A stretch of DNA of 64,000 nucleotides from Serendipita indica DSM 11827. Its lineage: Eukaryota > Basidiomycota > Agaricomycetes > Sebacinales > Serendipitaceae. Positions 1 to 18,690 of the stretch are shown in pieces. The DNA lies in NCBI GenBank assembly GCA_910890315.1, contig CAJVGD010000002.1, positions 1,054,001 through 1,118,000 of the forward strand, given 5' to 3'. The translations under genes and the position numbers were made by a program. The notes under the pieces are model-generated. The model did not search any database. It had not been told where the DNA came from and worked only from the letters and a program-made list of their open reading frames with translations. Positions within the stretch are counted from its first letter, which is position 1. Each line of letters begins with the position of its first letter.

Positions 1-1235
1 ACTGTCTCTGAGACGATATTGACGGCTCGACTGAGCATAGCTCGCACTTCGCGCACTTTTCGTCGCCTGCCCTTTCTCGGCGGGATCTCCGTCGTGTCTT
101 GGTCGATAATGTCTTGCTTGAACTTGTTCATCCCATTTGATAGGAATGTATTGATGGCTTTGCTTCTTTGGGAAAGCAACTCGTCCAAGGTGCTATTCAA
201 CGATCTTGAGTCTAGTAGTACGAGGCAGAGTATCGCATCCATAGTTTCCTTGACGAGATTTAGCACGAGCTTTATGTCAAGAATTCCCACGAACCTGGTT
301 TGTCAGGTCCTCCCTCAAAGACTGGGTCGCTTTATGGGTGATCTGAGCCTTAAAGCTGTGGATGGCATCCCATTGCCTCTGAACTAGCGGGAACTGTTCA
401 GATACGGCAATGCCTTGAGCAGCCCAACCATCGTCCTCGTCTTCCTCGACAAGAGACTGATGCACGACACTCGCAACGAGGAATAGCCAAGCAGCGTCAA
501 GGTACTGTCTTCGTTCGATTAGCTTCCAGAATTGCTCTGGGCAATCTAGTAGTAGCTTCATATGAGCTGCAAGCGATTGGAGAGTCTTCAATTGCGAGTC
601 TGGTGATGTGAGTACGAACATCACAGGAACTAGCCGGTATTTACCTGAATCTGAGCTCGAGGGAGCTGCCACGCGAGTCCGATGAATGTCCTTTTCTGAA
701 CAACTAGTTCGCATGTCGTTGATGCCATCTAGGACAGCTCGAGAAGCGGAAGCCATGTCAATGATAGAAGTCGACGCCTCTAACAAGTCACGGTATCTCT
801 CTCTGCACTTGCATTATATTTGTAAGCCGGCTTGTAGACGCATTTACGGACGCATACGTACCCGACCATCAGCCTGAGCTCTTCTTGTTTTGCATCAGCG
901 TCTGCGCTTTCCAACAAAGCGTCAGTATACGTCGCGAAGGGGTTTTATATACGCTACCTGAGCTTGGCAGCTAAGGATTTGACTTGCGCGACCGAGTACC
1001 GGACGAACAATTCGTCAGGATCGATATGCGCAAGGTCCTCGTCGACGCCAGCAGCGGCACTGGGGTCCATTCTCGGTATTCCAAAAAATGAAGTAGCAGC
1101 AGACTTGACTGGCGCGCTAGATGCTTTGGGCGAGAAGACGACTTCGGCTGCTGCACTAGTCCGCACAAACGAGCTCGTCGCAGGCGTAGTTGCAGTATTC
1201 TGGTTTATAGGAGATGTAACAAGTTTAAGATCCAT
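1..1235 (-). CDS. COG1: Conserved oligomeric Golgi complex subunit 1 (COG1), C-terminus outside the window
   Basis: This is a subunit of the COG tether, which acts in retrograde vesicle traffic within the Golgi. The spliced product starts MDLKLVTSP and contains DPDELFVRYSVAQVKSL, then KQEELRLMVGERYRDLLEAS, the conserved Vps51/COG1 N-terminal helix. Further on come LLLDCPEQFWKLIERRQY and FPLVQRQWDAI. Exons are 1235-958, 906-862, 802-295 and 248-1, with introns of 51, 59 and 46 nt; all phases agree over about 359 residues. The apparent start further upstream at 1265 is a TTG, so 1235 is the first ATG. The gene is divergent from the FAM32A-like gene, with 81 bp between the start codons. The family call is firm; the end of the protein lies beyond base 1. 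Confidence 0.88.
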
Positions 1236-1316
1236 CTTTGTGCGGCCAACAGCTGTCGGCGACAATCGACTAGCGTGGTGGATGTGGTCAAAAGTAGCTT
1301 GGAGTCGGCCAACATT

Positions 1317-1837
1317 ATGTCGGACCTCCAGTACAGGCCAGGCGGCTCACTCAAGCTCAAAGGAGGAGATGATGGCGGGAAAAAGAAGAAGTATGCAAAA
1401 GAATACAGCCTCTGCGCATGGACTTATGGATAACAGGAGCAAGAAGAAGAATCCGTCCAAGCTGGCACTGACAGGAGATGAGCCGGTCAAATCCGACGCA
1501 TTGCTCAAAGCCCGTGAAAGCGATGATAAGCGTGGCTCACCGTCTGCTGGAGGGAGCGGTTCAGCCACCCCTGTAAAGACAGAAGCCGAGTTGAGATTTG
1601 AGAAGATTCAGCGAAGAAGGGTATGTATATTGGGATTGTAAGACCAAAACATTGACCGATATCGGTAGCTCTTAGACAAGGTATCCAAGATGGCTAGCAA
1701 GACTCATAAGGACCGCGTCCAGGAGTTTAACACCAAGCTCGAGCAGGCTTCTGACCATCACGACATCCCAAAGGTATGTCTCCCTCGGTGTTCAGAGTTT
1801 CTGCATGCTGATGTCTTTACAGGTCGGACCTGGATAA
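1317..1837 (+). CDS. FAM32A-like nuclear protein
   Basis: This is a 125-residue basic protein of the FAM32A (DUF1754) family; human FAM32A is a late-splicing spliceosome factor. Exons are 1317-1390, 1437-1620, 1669-1773 and 1823-1837. The N-terminus carries the family signature GGSLKLKG followed by a KKKK run. The middle is Lys/Ser rich. The C-terminus is TEAELRFEKIQRRR, then SKTHKDRVQEFNTKLEQ and HHDIPKVGPG, as in the metazoan proteins (SKTHKQRVEDFN, HYDIPKVS). The last coding exon is only 15 nt. It is divergent from COG1. A nuclear splicing role is inferred from the family. Confidence 0.85.
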
Positions 1838-1975
1838 TGCCCACTGCAATGTAATAACTCTTGATACAAATGTCAATCTTGCTTCACCAACTGAGCTCTC
1901 TGTGAATATAACACTTGTTGATATAATGACCATAAAATCTACAAAACTTTTGCTGACAGGTGGCTACGCTATCCA

Positions 1976-4392
1976 ATGCTTCTTCGTCGCCCCTTCCGCT
2001 TTCGAGGATGCCTCGTCACAAAGTCCGAACGCAAAGCAGCTCGTCTAGCATCCACTCTTGCTCCTTCTGTCGATGACAAGGCTCTTTTGAATCTTTTTCA
2101 CGCCTCTAACAAGCCCAAGAGCGGAACGACCAGCGGGCTGTTCAAGCACCCGCAAATGTCAACTCCAGAGGCATTCCTACCAGTTGCAGCAGCCACCATG
2201 GCACGTGCAAACTATATCGTGAGGCGGATAGTCACAGCCCAGGACGAGAAGGAAACACAGCGCATCGTTAAGAACATTGACCGACTGAGCGACCTCCTCT
2301 GCGGAGTGATTGACATGGCCGAACTTATACGACACATGCATCCAGACAGGGCTTGGGTCGACGCAGCGAACAATGCGTATGACATTTTGTGCGAGTATAT
2401 GAATGGGCTCAACACCGACGTGGAATTGGCAGCGGTACGTACTACGCTGATCCTGACTCATGGCCATTGATGGGTATATAGGCTCTGGACAGGTTCATAG
2501 AGAACCCGAGCTTCAATACACTCCCGTTTGAAGCTCGTCAGACGGCACTAATCTTCCAACACGACTTTAACAAGTCAGGAGTGCATCTCCCGAAAGAAAA
2601 ACGTGATAAATTTGTTCAACTCTCGTCCAACATCATCTCCCATGGACGGGACTTTCTCCAAGGCATGCACGCGAGAAAGCCCTCAGTCACCTTGACGCGG
2701 GAAGACTGTGATGGTGTGCCCGAAGGGAGTCCTCTTTGGAAACTCTACGCGCTCAAACGTGGGATGCGTTCGAGTATCTCCGTCGAACCAAATTCAACAG
2801 AGGCTCGACGCGTGCTCAAGTTTTCCACAAACGATGACGCGAGGAGAAAGGTTTATGTTGCGCAGAATACCAGTCGCGTCGAAGAGATTGGCGTTTTGGA
2901 GCACTTGCTCCGCGATCGGGCAGAACTAGCTAAATTGGTTGGGCATGAAAGTTATGCGCACATGCTACTCCATGACAAGATGGGACGGAATCCAGGTAAT
3001 GCACCGTTCAACGATATTGCTTTTATTCCAAGCTGACCATTGTGTTTAGAAAATGTCCAAATGTTCTTGAACAGCCTGATGAATTTTTCCCGGCCGCGAG
3101 CTCTCGCAGCTTTGGAACTGGCCAAGGCGGCAAAGCAAAAGCGTCAAGGTCTACCTGCACCTCCCCAAATCCAAGCATGGGATCGCGAGGCCTATTTCCC
3201 CCCAGAACCCCTAGAGCCACCTATTCAGCTGCCGGTCCTCACACCTGGAATCGCCATCTACGCCTTTTCGCGGCTGCTGAGAAACATTTATGGGATCTAC
3301 CTCCGACCAGCAGAGGTTGACCGTGCGGAGGTGTGGCACGAGGATGTTCGCAAGCTCGACATTGTCGACGAATCCGAAGGCGTGATCGGATGGATCTACC
3401 TCGACCTTTTCTATCGCAATGGCAAAGCGAGTGGTGCAACTCACTATACTTTGCGATGTTCACGTCGGGTCGACGACGATGATGCAGAGAGCGACTTTAA
3501 TCCTGGCGAACAACGAGAGCTGACGCCCGAGATGGAGCGCCAGTGGGTTCTGACGACCGAGGCCCATGTTAGCTCTGCCAAAGTAGGTGCACATCAGCGA
3601 CCTGCAGCTGTGATCAGCTGCGATTTGCTGCCGGGAAGAGCCAAAGAGATGGACTGGCAAGATGTCGTGACGCTGTGGCACGAACTCGGACATGCGATGC
3701 ACTGTGAGTCGCTTCATTTACACGAATGATGTGCCCTGAGAAACGATCTAGCAATGATTGGCAGGACAGAATATGGCAATGTCGCGGGAACACGCTGTGC
3801 GACCGATTTTGTGGAGCTCCCTTCGATTCTCATGGAACATTTCCTCACTTCACCCGAAGTACTCTCCCTCTTCTTCACGAATGAGAAAACGACCGTCTCA
3901 CCGGAGGACATGCCCGTGGCACAGAGAGCAGGTTCACCATTCCAGGCCATCGAGGCACACAACCACATCCTACTCGCATGTCTAGATCAACACTATCACT
4001 CTCGTGTCGCACTCTCACCGCACTTTGACTCTACCCACGAGCTCAAGCACATCCAAACAGCATATGGCGTCCTGCCGTACGTCGAGGGGACATCTTGGCA
4101 GACGTCGTTTGGCCACTTGTTCAGCTATGGTGCGAGTTACTATTCATACCTCTTTGACCGTGCGATCGCGTCGCGCATCTGGGCCAAAATCTTTTCCAAC
4201 GGTCCACTACAACGGGAGAATGGCGAGCGGTTTAAAAACGACGTGCTCCGGTTTGGGGGTGGCAAGCAGCCATGGGATATGGTCGGTGAATTGTTGGATG
4301 AGCCAATGCTCAAAGAGGGAGGATTGCACGCGATGCAAGAGGTTGGCCGATGGGGAGTTGACGACGTTGCGGCTGGAGGTCCGTTGGCTTGA
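1976..4392 (+). CDS. OCT1: Mitochondrial intermediate peptidase (octapeptidyl aminopeptidase, M3 family)
   Basis: This is a zinc metallopeptidase that removes an octapeptide from matrix precursors already cut by the processing peptidase. The four exons are 1976-2434, 2482-2995, 3050-3703 and 3752-4392, giving 755 residues, normal for the family. The active site HELGH begins at about residue 535 in LWHELGHAMHSMIGRTEYG; the last intron splits the His-Ser after it. It is followed by the family block GTRCATDFVELPSILMEHF, which supplies the third zinc ligand Glu. The first 30 or so residues are rich in Arg and free of acidic residues until K/E, as in a matrix-targeting presequence. It ends 152 bp from the convergent unknown gene. 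Confidence 0.93.
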
Positions 4393-4544
4393 GTGTAGAT
4401 AAAAAGTGGAGTCGCATATCAAAGAACTGATAACACTAGTATCGTACACACGAGATGAGAATGTACAAAACGAGAAGGAAACAAAACTTGTCCGATGAAG
4501 AGGGAGTACACCCGCATGAGGTGTGAGATGATCGATATGGGGAT

Positions 4545-5192
4545 CTAGAACCCATATGTGAAGAGGACCTCGCGATGGCGAAGCTTGCCCTGGAATGTCT
4601 CTTCGAGCCAAGCGTCGCGGCGGTAGAGCTGCTGGTTGCTGACGGGATGTGCGGTAAGAAGCGGGCCGCGGATCGAAATCATGGCTGTCGTTGCGAGTGC
4701 ACGGGTGATGGCGAGGACGAGGTGGTGGGCGAGCATCTTGCGCATGGTAGGTGCGCAGGCCCGAAGAATATCGTTTGAGACAGACATACGCATGATGACG
4801 GCCAAGTGCTCTGTTACATAACGTGTCAGTACGTGGAGAGTGGGACAAAGTGGGCGAGAATGCCCAGAGATTGAACAAGAGGCGGGAAGAAGGGACTGAC
4901 TGTAGGAGGGATGCTTGACTGCAACGGTGAGAAAGGTATCGGCCTCGTTGCGCTCTGCTAGAAAGATGGAAGCGGTCATTGCATTTGTAGCAACGGATGG
5001 GGTGCGGTAGATGGCCCATGGCTGGCTCTGGATGATGCAAGTGCCCGAAGGGGCAATGGCGAGGCCAGGATCGGCAAGACGCTCGGCGACTTCGAGGCTG
5101 TTGATCCACTGGATGAGAAGACGGCCTTCGTTAAACTCGGAGGTCTGGATACGTTGGCGGAGGTCAAAGTCGCACATGGTCATGGCAGCCAT
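4545..5192 (-). CDS. Unrecognised 185-residue protein
   Basis: Two exons, 5192-4901 and 4810-4545, join in frame across a 90-nt intron (donor gtcagt, acceptor acag) as HPSYKHLAVIMRMS. The translation has no stop, no signal peptide and no evident membrane segment. It is rich in Leu/Ala helices and ends QGKLRHREVLFTYGF. I recognise no domain. The first ATG is at 5192 (MAAMTMCDF); a second in-frame ATG lies 15 nt further in. A real gene is likely because the open frame, splice sites and codon use agree. It converges on OCT1 and is followed upstream by a long GC-rich promoter-like region. The function is unknown. Confidence 0.6.
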   Translation of the reverse strand: MAAMTMCDFDLRQRIQTSEFNEGRLLIQWINSLEVAERLADPGLAIAPSGTCIIQSQPWAIYRTPSVATNAMTASIFLAERNEADTFLTVAVKHPSYSQSLLPASCSISGHSRPLCPTLHVLTRYVTEHLAVIMRMSVSNDILRACAPTMRKMLAHHLVLAITRALATTAMISIRGPLLTAHPVSNQQLYRRDAWLEETFQGKLRHREVLFTYGF

Positions 5193-5969
5193 GGTGGTCG
5201 GGGTCAAGAGTGAGATGGTTTGGGAGCGTTAGAGAGAGAGGTGCGAAAGAGTGCTCGTTGGTTGAGCTTGCAAGATAACCAACGCGGCCATGGGGGGTCT
5301 TTTATACGGCTCACAGGACGAGTAGCGGCGCATTGGCGAGAACAAAGGCGAGATAAGTGAAGAATTCCCGGTATCCAAGAGCAGAAATTGTCGAAAGTTG
5401 CGGCGCGGAGTAGAGACGGCAGGAGCGGTGTCGGAGCGAGCGCGGCGGGTGATTAGCCACGGTGGCCGACGAGCACGGTCGAATCTATCTCCATGACCAC
5501 GTAGAGTGATCTACAATCTGTCGTCCGTGGTTAATAGAACAAAGGGAGCACTCTGACTCAGTGGGGTGCTGCTGGCGGCGCGGCGCCGCTGTCTGGTTGG
5601 CAAAGCATAACAAGAAGTTGTTCTGTTATTATGTTATTATCCCAAGAGTTGCTATTTCCAGCGCTTCTATTCCGTTCCCATAGGCGATGCGTTCCAAGCT
5701 TTGTTCGTCCCATCCTTGTCTTCTCCTCCGACCTGCGCTCGCTGCCAGTCCCTCGCAGAAGCCGCCGTCGTCGTCGCTGATATTCTTGAGAAATACCCAT
5801 TTGTCGTCTGGACTGTCCTCCGTGGTCTCCCAGATACCGTTGGCAGGCTATCTCCCTCCTCCCGAGCTGCTCACTTAGCCCCCTCCAACGCAGGCCCGTT
5901 TCAGTCCTTTCCCCTCAAATCCTCTCCAGATTCTCTCTCGAATATCCTCTGTTTTTTCTGTAGCAATCC
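5193..5969. promoter_or_regulatory. Intergenic promoter region between divergent genes
   Basis: There are 777 bases with no supportable gene between the unknown minus-strand gene and the Ser-rich surface protein. The right half (about 5700-5969) is strongly pyrimidine-rich on the plus strand (ctcctcccgag, cctcccgagctgctc, ctctgttttttctgtag), typical of basidiomycete core promoters and 5' leaders. A purine-rich tract at about 5230-5280 lies just before the left gene. No clear TATA box is seen at a fixed distance. Confidence 0.4.
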
Positions 5970-7049
5970 ATGGCCCGTCTCTCGCTCTTCACCCTCGTTC
6001 TCGCGGCAACCGTCGCCCAACTCTCCCTCTTTACCTCTGGCACCAATGCTCTCCAAAATGTCGTCCCCCACCGACGAGCAGTAGAGCCAGCTGTTCATAT
6101 CGATCTCAACAAGCGCATGCTCCGCAAGCGCAGGCCTCAGGGCGACATTGTTCCCATTGGCGCTGCCCCCGATCCCGCAGACCCAGATCCCAGCTCGTCT
6201 TCGACTAGTTCGACTCCCAGTCGCTCTTCTACGTCGTCCCAGAGCCAGGTGAGTATTTTTGCCCGATAGCGGCGTTGCTGCCGTCTCCGGTTCCGATTCT
6301 ATTGCGGCCCAAATGTCTGATACGCCTTGTTGCAGTCGACACCCGCCGGCCAACAATCAACGCGTTCTTCCAGCACCTCGAGCACACAATCCAGCTCGTC
6401 GTCTTCGTCCTCGTCTTCTTCATCCTCATCTTCGTCGTCGTCTTCGAGCTCGAGCTCCAGTTCCAGCTCGTCCGCAGCTCCGACCACTACTTCTGCCACC
6501 CAAACGACACGCTCCGCATCCCGGTCTACCGTCGTTTTGACAGCCACCGCTTCCTCGACCGAGACTTCCCAGGCCCAGGATCCCAACGGCTCGTTTTTGC
6601 CCAAGTCTGCCATTGTCGGCCTCATCGTCGCCGGTTCGTGTATCGCCGGCGGAGCCGCCATTTGGACCGTTATTCGCAAGTGGAAGTTTAGTCCCTCGCG
6701 CCAATTCGAAGACCGTCTGGAGCCCATCAACTGGGAGCCCACCCAGTCGTCTGGCCTCCCTACCGACAAGAACGACGCTGGTCTCTCGCGACCCGGCTCC
6801 AATCGCAACTCTGTCGGCGACGGAAGCGTCAGAAATATGGCGTCTGCCACACACGACCCAGTCTCAATGGCGCCAGACTTCCCACCTGCCCACGATTTTA
6901 CGGCTGGTCCGGCCAACGGCTACGTCAACATGTACCGTGGTCCGAGCCCAGCTCCTCCATCGACATACGGTGGTCACTACGAAACGCCAAACCCATATGA
7001 TGCTTACGACTATAACAACAATGGTGCCTATGGTCAGAGGCGTTACTAA
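5970..7049 (+). CDS. Secreted-type Ser-rich single-TM surface protein
   Basis: The protein is 330 residues in two exons (5970-6248 and 6336-7049, 87-nt intron with gtgagt and ttgcag). It has an N-terminal signal peptide (hydrophobic stretch ending near residue 27, TNALQ) and possible KR sites (KRMLRKRR). A long Ser-rich, presumably O-glycosylated stalk includes an almost pure poly-Ser run of about 35 residues. One membrane span follows (KSAIVGLIVAGSCIAGGAAI), then a cytoplasmic tail ending in Tyr/Pro/Asn-rich repeats (YDAYDYNNNGAYGQRRY). The plan resembles Wsc/Mid2 cell-wall stress sensors, but there is no WSC cysteine domain. A cell-surface sensor or mucin-like role is inference. Confidence 0.72.
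6367..6478 (+). repeat. Ser-codon microsatellite-like tract
   Basis: An imperfect trinucleotide tract of tcg, tcc, tct and agc units encodes the poly-Ser stalk of the surface protein. Use of all the Ser codons rather than one shows selection for poly-Ser rather than a simple recent expansion. Confidence 0.7.
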
Positions 7050-7803
7050 CCCACGCACAACACAAAAGAAAATATAAATGGCGCGTGGGCAGGTTGTTTA
7101 TGTCTGGCTTCTTGGGTCGTCACAGGTTGGCTCCGTTTGAAGGGATTACGGTCGTTGATGAATCTGGTGAAATTGGCAATGAGAGAAGATGGGCAAAACC
7201 GCTACACACATACAAGAAATCTAGCATCTCCAGGAATGCACTCACACTATTCCTTTTATCAACACGGCTCGTTGCACACTCTCCCTCGTTTTTCCATTCC
7301 TCCACTCGTTAATAATCGCCCTCCTCAAATCACCCTTGATACCAGTCTCCTCTCGAACAGTTCACCCTTTTTTTCCTCGCATCGGACGGAACGAGGCTTC
7401 GTCGGCCCCAAGCGTCGGCGGATGCATAGTTTCGAATGTGCTCCATCTTTTACCAGTGTTCACCTCGCGCTTGTCGCCCATTTTCTTCTCGCAGTGGACT
7501 GGTTGTCTAGGCAATCTATCATCTACGTCGTCCCGGTCTTTGAAACTAGGCGCTTCTCGTGTCGTCTATCGGATGACGAGTATGATCAAGAAATGATGCC
7601 TTTCTTTGTTATTTGTTCATGATTGATTGTCTCTCAAGACTATCCCAAACTAGTTAGCCACTGTACTTTGTCCTCATTGCTACTTTTGAGTAGCCTTTAA
7701 TAATCTTTTTGCCGCAACCCCTTCTTTTCGCTTGTGCGAGTTATGTTTCATCTGTAATGCGAAGTGAATTGCCGTCTATCGGAGCACGGCGAGGCACAAC
7801 AGG
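7050..7803. other. Convergent intergenic region without a supported gene
   Basis: This lies between the 3' ends of the Ser-rich protein and the SNAPC1-like gene. It has pyrimidine-rich and AT-rich stretches and an open frame of about 160 codons at 7137-7622 with no recognisable motif and biased Ser/His/Phe content. I treat it as untranslated regions and spacer. Confidence 0.4.
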
Positions 7804-9073
7804 TTATTCGTGGGCCCATTGATTCCGAAGAACACCATGCCCATTCTTGATCATGTTTTCCAGCCGCGCGACGCCGTCGGAAGCATGCGAAACCTTGTGC
7901 GCTTGTGAAACCATGCCTCCCTCGTCGTCTCCTTCTTCCCTTTGCCTCTGATTATCCTTCTGCGCCGCCGTCACGCTCTCCATCTCCATCATCGAATCAT
8001 CCGTTTCCATCAAACGCTGCTTCTTTAGTCCTGAGTGCACATCGCTTTCCACAGAGGACGCAAGAGTCTTGAGCCTCTGGAGAGCGCGTTGTTCTGCCTC
8101 CCTCTCCACTTCTTTCGGAAGTACCTCGAGCACTCGGCTCTTTGCCTCCCGATACACCACCGCGCTCGAGTCTTTGTCGGGAAAGGGCGTACTGCCACTT
8201 GTGTTCTTGTTGGCATCTGAGTGGGGTTGCGCACCGACGGCTATCTCCACGTCGTCGACCTCTCCCTTTTGTCGTTGTCGTTGTAGTCTTACGAGCGAGC
8301 CGAGTTGGGCCCATTGCTCTCGCCCATATCGATCCCGTTCGGCTTTGGTGCGTCCACCCCTCGTGGTCTTGGACGAATTCCCCCCATGCGACGAGGCGTC
8401 TGCACCACTGGACGATTCGCGAGACACGACAAACGAGGCTGGGAGCCTCGTTGGGTTATACGGTTGAAGTGACGAGTGAGGTAATATGTGAAATATATCA
8501 CGTTCCAGAAAGTATCGCAGAATAAATACGTAGTATGGTTGGTGTGCCACTGGGCTCTCCTTGCAGAGCGAACAGAGGTATTCCAGCTTGTCTAAATATT
8601 GAGTCAGATGGATCGAAATAAAGAGGTATAGCTTACCTATCGTGATCTCGATGCTGGACACGCTGTATAAAGACTTGATCGTGGCCTGCTGCTGAAAGAA
8701 CGTGTAGAGGCCAAAAACCGCACCGAGCTGCCTAGCAAAGGATTCACTGTCCTTGACACGCTCTTCTTTGTATCAGTCAACGTCCAAGATTCCGCTTGGA
8801 CCCACCGAGAAACAAACGAAACATGGTCTGCAGGTACTGGTCTCGCGCCGTGTCTTCCCAAATGTATAGACAGGTGAATTTCCAGCCCTCTTGTGACCAT
8901 ACAGTCTTGAATATGTCAAAGGGTTTTAGAGGCTGCTCGACTGCTTCCTCAAAAGAGGCCAACAGGTCTTCTATATCTGAGCGTGCAGGGTTGACAAACA
9001 GTTCAGATGTAAAGTACTCTCTTTGGAGTGTCGATCGAGCGTTGGGTGTGACGCTCGGAATGACAGAAGCCAT
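7804..9073 (-). CDS. SNAPC1-like protein (snRNA-activating complex subunit 1)
   Basis: Exons are 9073-8806, 8765-8637 and 8591-7804, for 394 residues; the first intron is only about 40 nt and its acceptor could lie 3 nt further on. The N-terminal two-thirds match the SNAPc1/SNAP43 fold: IEDLLASFEEA, FKTVWSQEGWKFTCLYIWED, then ERVKDSESFARQLGAVFGLY, QPYYVFILRYFLERDIFHIL. The C-terminal half is charged and disordered. The first true ATG is at 9073; the apparent upstream start at 9094 is TTG. In animals this complex binds the proximal element of snRNA promoters. It lies in tandem behind the remodeller gene, 82 bp after its stop. The assignment rests on pattern resemblance and is moderate. Confidence 0.6.
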
Positions 9074-9155
9074 CCGCAAAAAGGTAGGGTTCAAGTTGCA
9101 TTATAGCAGAAATCTAAGAGCTACAGGATACAAAATAACGACAAAGATCGAGGGC

Positions 9156-15362
<6,207 letters not shown>

Positions 15363-15529
15363 TGACAATGACTGTGGGCGGGTCTAAAGAATGCAATTCG
15401 TGGCTGCCAGGCCTGCAAGACAGTTCATCTTAAAATCGCGTAGAATCATAAATGGGTTGATTCAAGTGCATAGTGTACGGGACAAATGACATGCAAAGGA
15501 ACCAGCGACCCGGAAAAGCAAGTACACCA

Positions 15530-16224
<695 letters not shown>

Positions 16225-16599
16225 CGTTTAACAAGCTGAGATGCAACCAATAAAGATTTTGATGAGGATTGGTTCGCTGCCAGAGCTCAATGTTACACAC
16301 CTGCAGTGGTAAAGTTCTTACTTGCTCGCGGGGCCAAACAGCGCCAAATACCAGTCTACCCACGTTAAAATCAAAGCAAAATTCATACATGAAACCTGCT
16401 TTCTTACAAGTAAGAATAACACTCGAGAGATTTAGACACAGACCTATATCAAAGTCCAAAAAGTCGTCCACCAACTTGTCAAAGAATCATGAATATCTCA
16501 TTTAATAACCCAGATTAGAAGCTGAGATTTGTGGCATGCGACGCTTACCCGCATGCGCAAATACCGGTCAAACGTATCCGCCACCACAACTTAACCTCC
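16225..16599. promoter_or_regulatory. Bidirectional promoter of ubiquitin-L40 and delta-COP
   Basis: There are 375 bases between two divergent housekeeping start codons. The left half is AT-rich; short open frames here have no recognisable product. The delta-COP leader has accaccacaacttaacctcc before the ATG. Confidence 0.5.
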
Positions 16600-18516
16600 A
16601 TGGTTAGAGCGTTCGGAACGCATATACGCACAAGATCTGACACTATGTTGCTTTATTAGGTCGTCCTTGCCGCATCTATCGTCACAAAATCGGGAAAACG
16701 TACGCCGTTCTTGACCCTCTACTCACGAATCCACGCTGAGCACGCTCACAGCGATCATTTCGCGACAGTTTCGCGAAATGCCGCGCTCACGCGTGGAATC
16801 GCTCCTTACCTCGTTCCCCAAGCTCATCCCACCAAACTCACAGCACACCTCTGTCGAAACGCCAGATGTGCGATACGTGTACCAACCATTGGAGGAACTA
16901 TACATCCTGCTCATCACCAACAAAGCCTCAAACATTCTTCAGGACATTGACACCCTTCATCTCTTTGCCAGAATCGTATCCGACCTCTGCCGGAGCGCAG
17001 AAGAAAAGGAGATTACGAGCAAACAGTTTGAGCTTATGGGTGCATTCGACGAAGTAGTCTGCCTAGGATATCGAGAGCCCATCAATTTGACCCAGGTCAA
17101 GAGCGTGTTGGAGATGGAGAGCCACGAAGAGAAGATTCAGGAAATCATCGCGCGAGTGAGGATCCCTGTCAACTATCGGAAAGGGAACGTTTCTGACAAG
17201 GATTGCGTAGAACAAAGAGGCAGAAGCCAAAGAAGAGCTCAAGCGTCGTGCAAAACAGATGGAAATACAAAAGCGCGAAATGCAGCGGCGAGCGGCACAT
17301 GGCGGTGGCGGAATGGAATATGGAAACAGTGGCGGATTTGGTACGGTTGCAAATTCCGGCGGATACTCGTCTGTGCCCCGATTCGATACGGCATCACCCG
17401 TCCCCCGCACAGAGTCGCCTCAACCCAAAGCAAAGGCTCCCGCATTCAAAGGGACCGGTATGAAACTCGGCGCAACCAAAAAGGTCAAGCAGGCAGAAGT
17501 TTTGGACGCGTTGGGTGGCGAGCTCGCGACACCAGATCGCTCGAGAGCAGGAACACCAGCTATCCCAGCAGCCGCCTCGATACAGCGCATCTCTACTCCC
17601 TCAAATCTTCCATCTGTCACGAGAGAAGGGTAAGGCACTTTGCTCTCATTGACCTCTGCATCTCACATCGAGTAGAATCCATATCCAGGTCAACGAACAA
17701 ATCTCCGTCGCATTGGACCGTGATGGCTCATTGAAGAGCCTCGATCTCAAGGGAGATCTACAAGTCGAGATTCAAGACAAGTCAGCTGGTCCAATCCGTA
17801 TCAAGCTTGTCGAACCGGCGTCGGCATCTCCAGGAGATTTGCAATACAAGCAAAACCCCAAAGTTGCCAAATTCGATGCGACAGGTGATAGACTTATTGC
17901 ACTCAAGAATGCCTCGGAAACGTTCCCCGTTGGACGATCTCTGGAACTGCTTCGATGGCGTCTCACCAAAAAGGATGAGAGCTACCTCCCTCTCTCGAGT
18001 AACTCCTTTTGACTATCGCCACAAAACCTTTTACTGACATTTAATAGTCAATTGCTGGCCCACGCCCACCGATGATGGCTCGTGTGAAGTCAATATCGAG
18101 TACGAATTGGAGAACGACAAGTTGACCTTGTACGATCTGAAAATCTTGGTTCCTCTTCCGTAAGTCATACTTCATTTCCTTTATCATCCCGGCCGCTAAA
18201 TACGTTTAGATCTGGGAGCATACCAAAAGTGGCGAGTGCAACCGGTGATTGGGAGCACGTCCCTTCCGGTAACCACCTGCTATGGTCGACGTCCATTGTT
18301 TCCTCTGACGAGGACAATACATCGGGTAGCCTCGAATTCAAAGTCCCCGGTGCTGGAGATGACGTATCTGTCTTCTTCCCCGTCAAAGTAGCATTTGCGG
18401 CTGTCGGGACGGTATCAGAAACCGCCGTTGCTTTGGTCGAAGAAACGTCGTCTGGCTCTGCTGTGGAATATTCTACCGAGACAGTACTCAAGGTAGAAGA
18501 GTTTACAGTCGGCTAG
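16600..18516 (+). CDS. RET2: Coatomer subunit delta (delta-COP)
   Basis: This is a subunit of the COPI coat acting in Golgi-to-ER vesicle budding. Seven exons (16600-16602, 16660-16699, 16752-17155, 17211-17629, 17676-17998, 18048-18159, 18210-18516) give 535 residues. The first coding exon is just the ATG; the join gives MVVLAASIVTKSGK, the family N-terminus. A longin-like domain follows (RQFREMPRSRVESLL, VYQPLEELYILLITNK, LMGAFDEVVCLGYRE). Next are a charged helix (NKEAEAKEELKRRAKQMEIQ), a Gly/Pro linker and a mu-homology domain from about residue 290 (IHIQVNEQISVALDRDG, NCWPTPTDDG), ending KVEEFTVG. It is convergent with the ABC transporter, whose stop is 174 bp away. Confidence 0.94.
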
Positions 18517-18690
18517 TCACAACCTTTGGGTATCCTTAATCAGTCATTGACGTGTAATCCATGGTCTTGTTAACTCATGCCTCCGTGACACTAAGCTAAA
18601 GTTGGACTCAAGCTTATGAACAATGGGAAACATTCTTTTCATTAGGCAAATATATCGTAGTACTCCTTGTCACTGTCAGATCCATTTTGA

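Noticed and set aside
1236-1265. Start of COG1 at 1265, and similarly 5207, 9094, 15368, 32635, 41276 and 38669 for other minus-strand genes
   Set aside because: These codons are TTG or GTG in the sequence; an in-frame ATG follows in each case and was used instead.
7137-7622. 161-codon plus-strand open frame between convergent genes
   Set aside because: No motif, no homology pattern and composition like UTR sequence.
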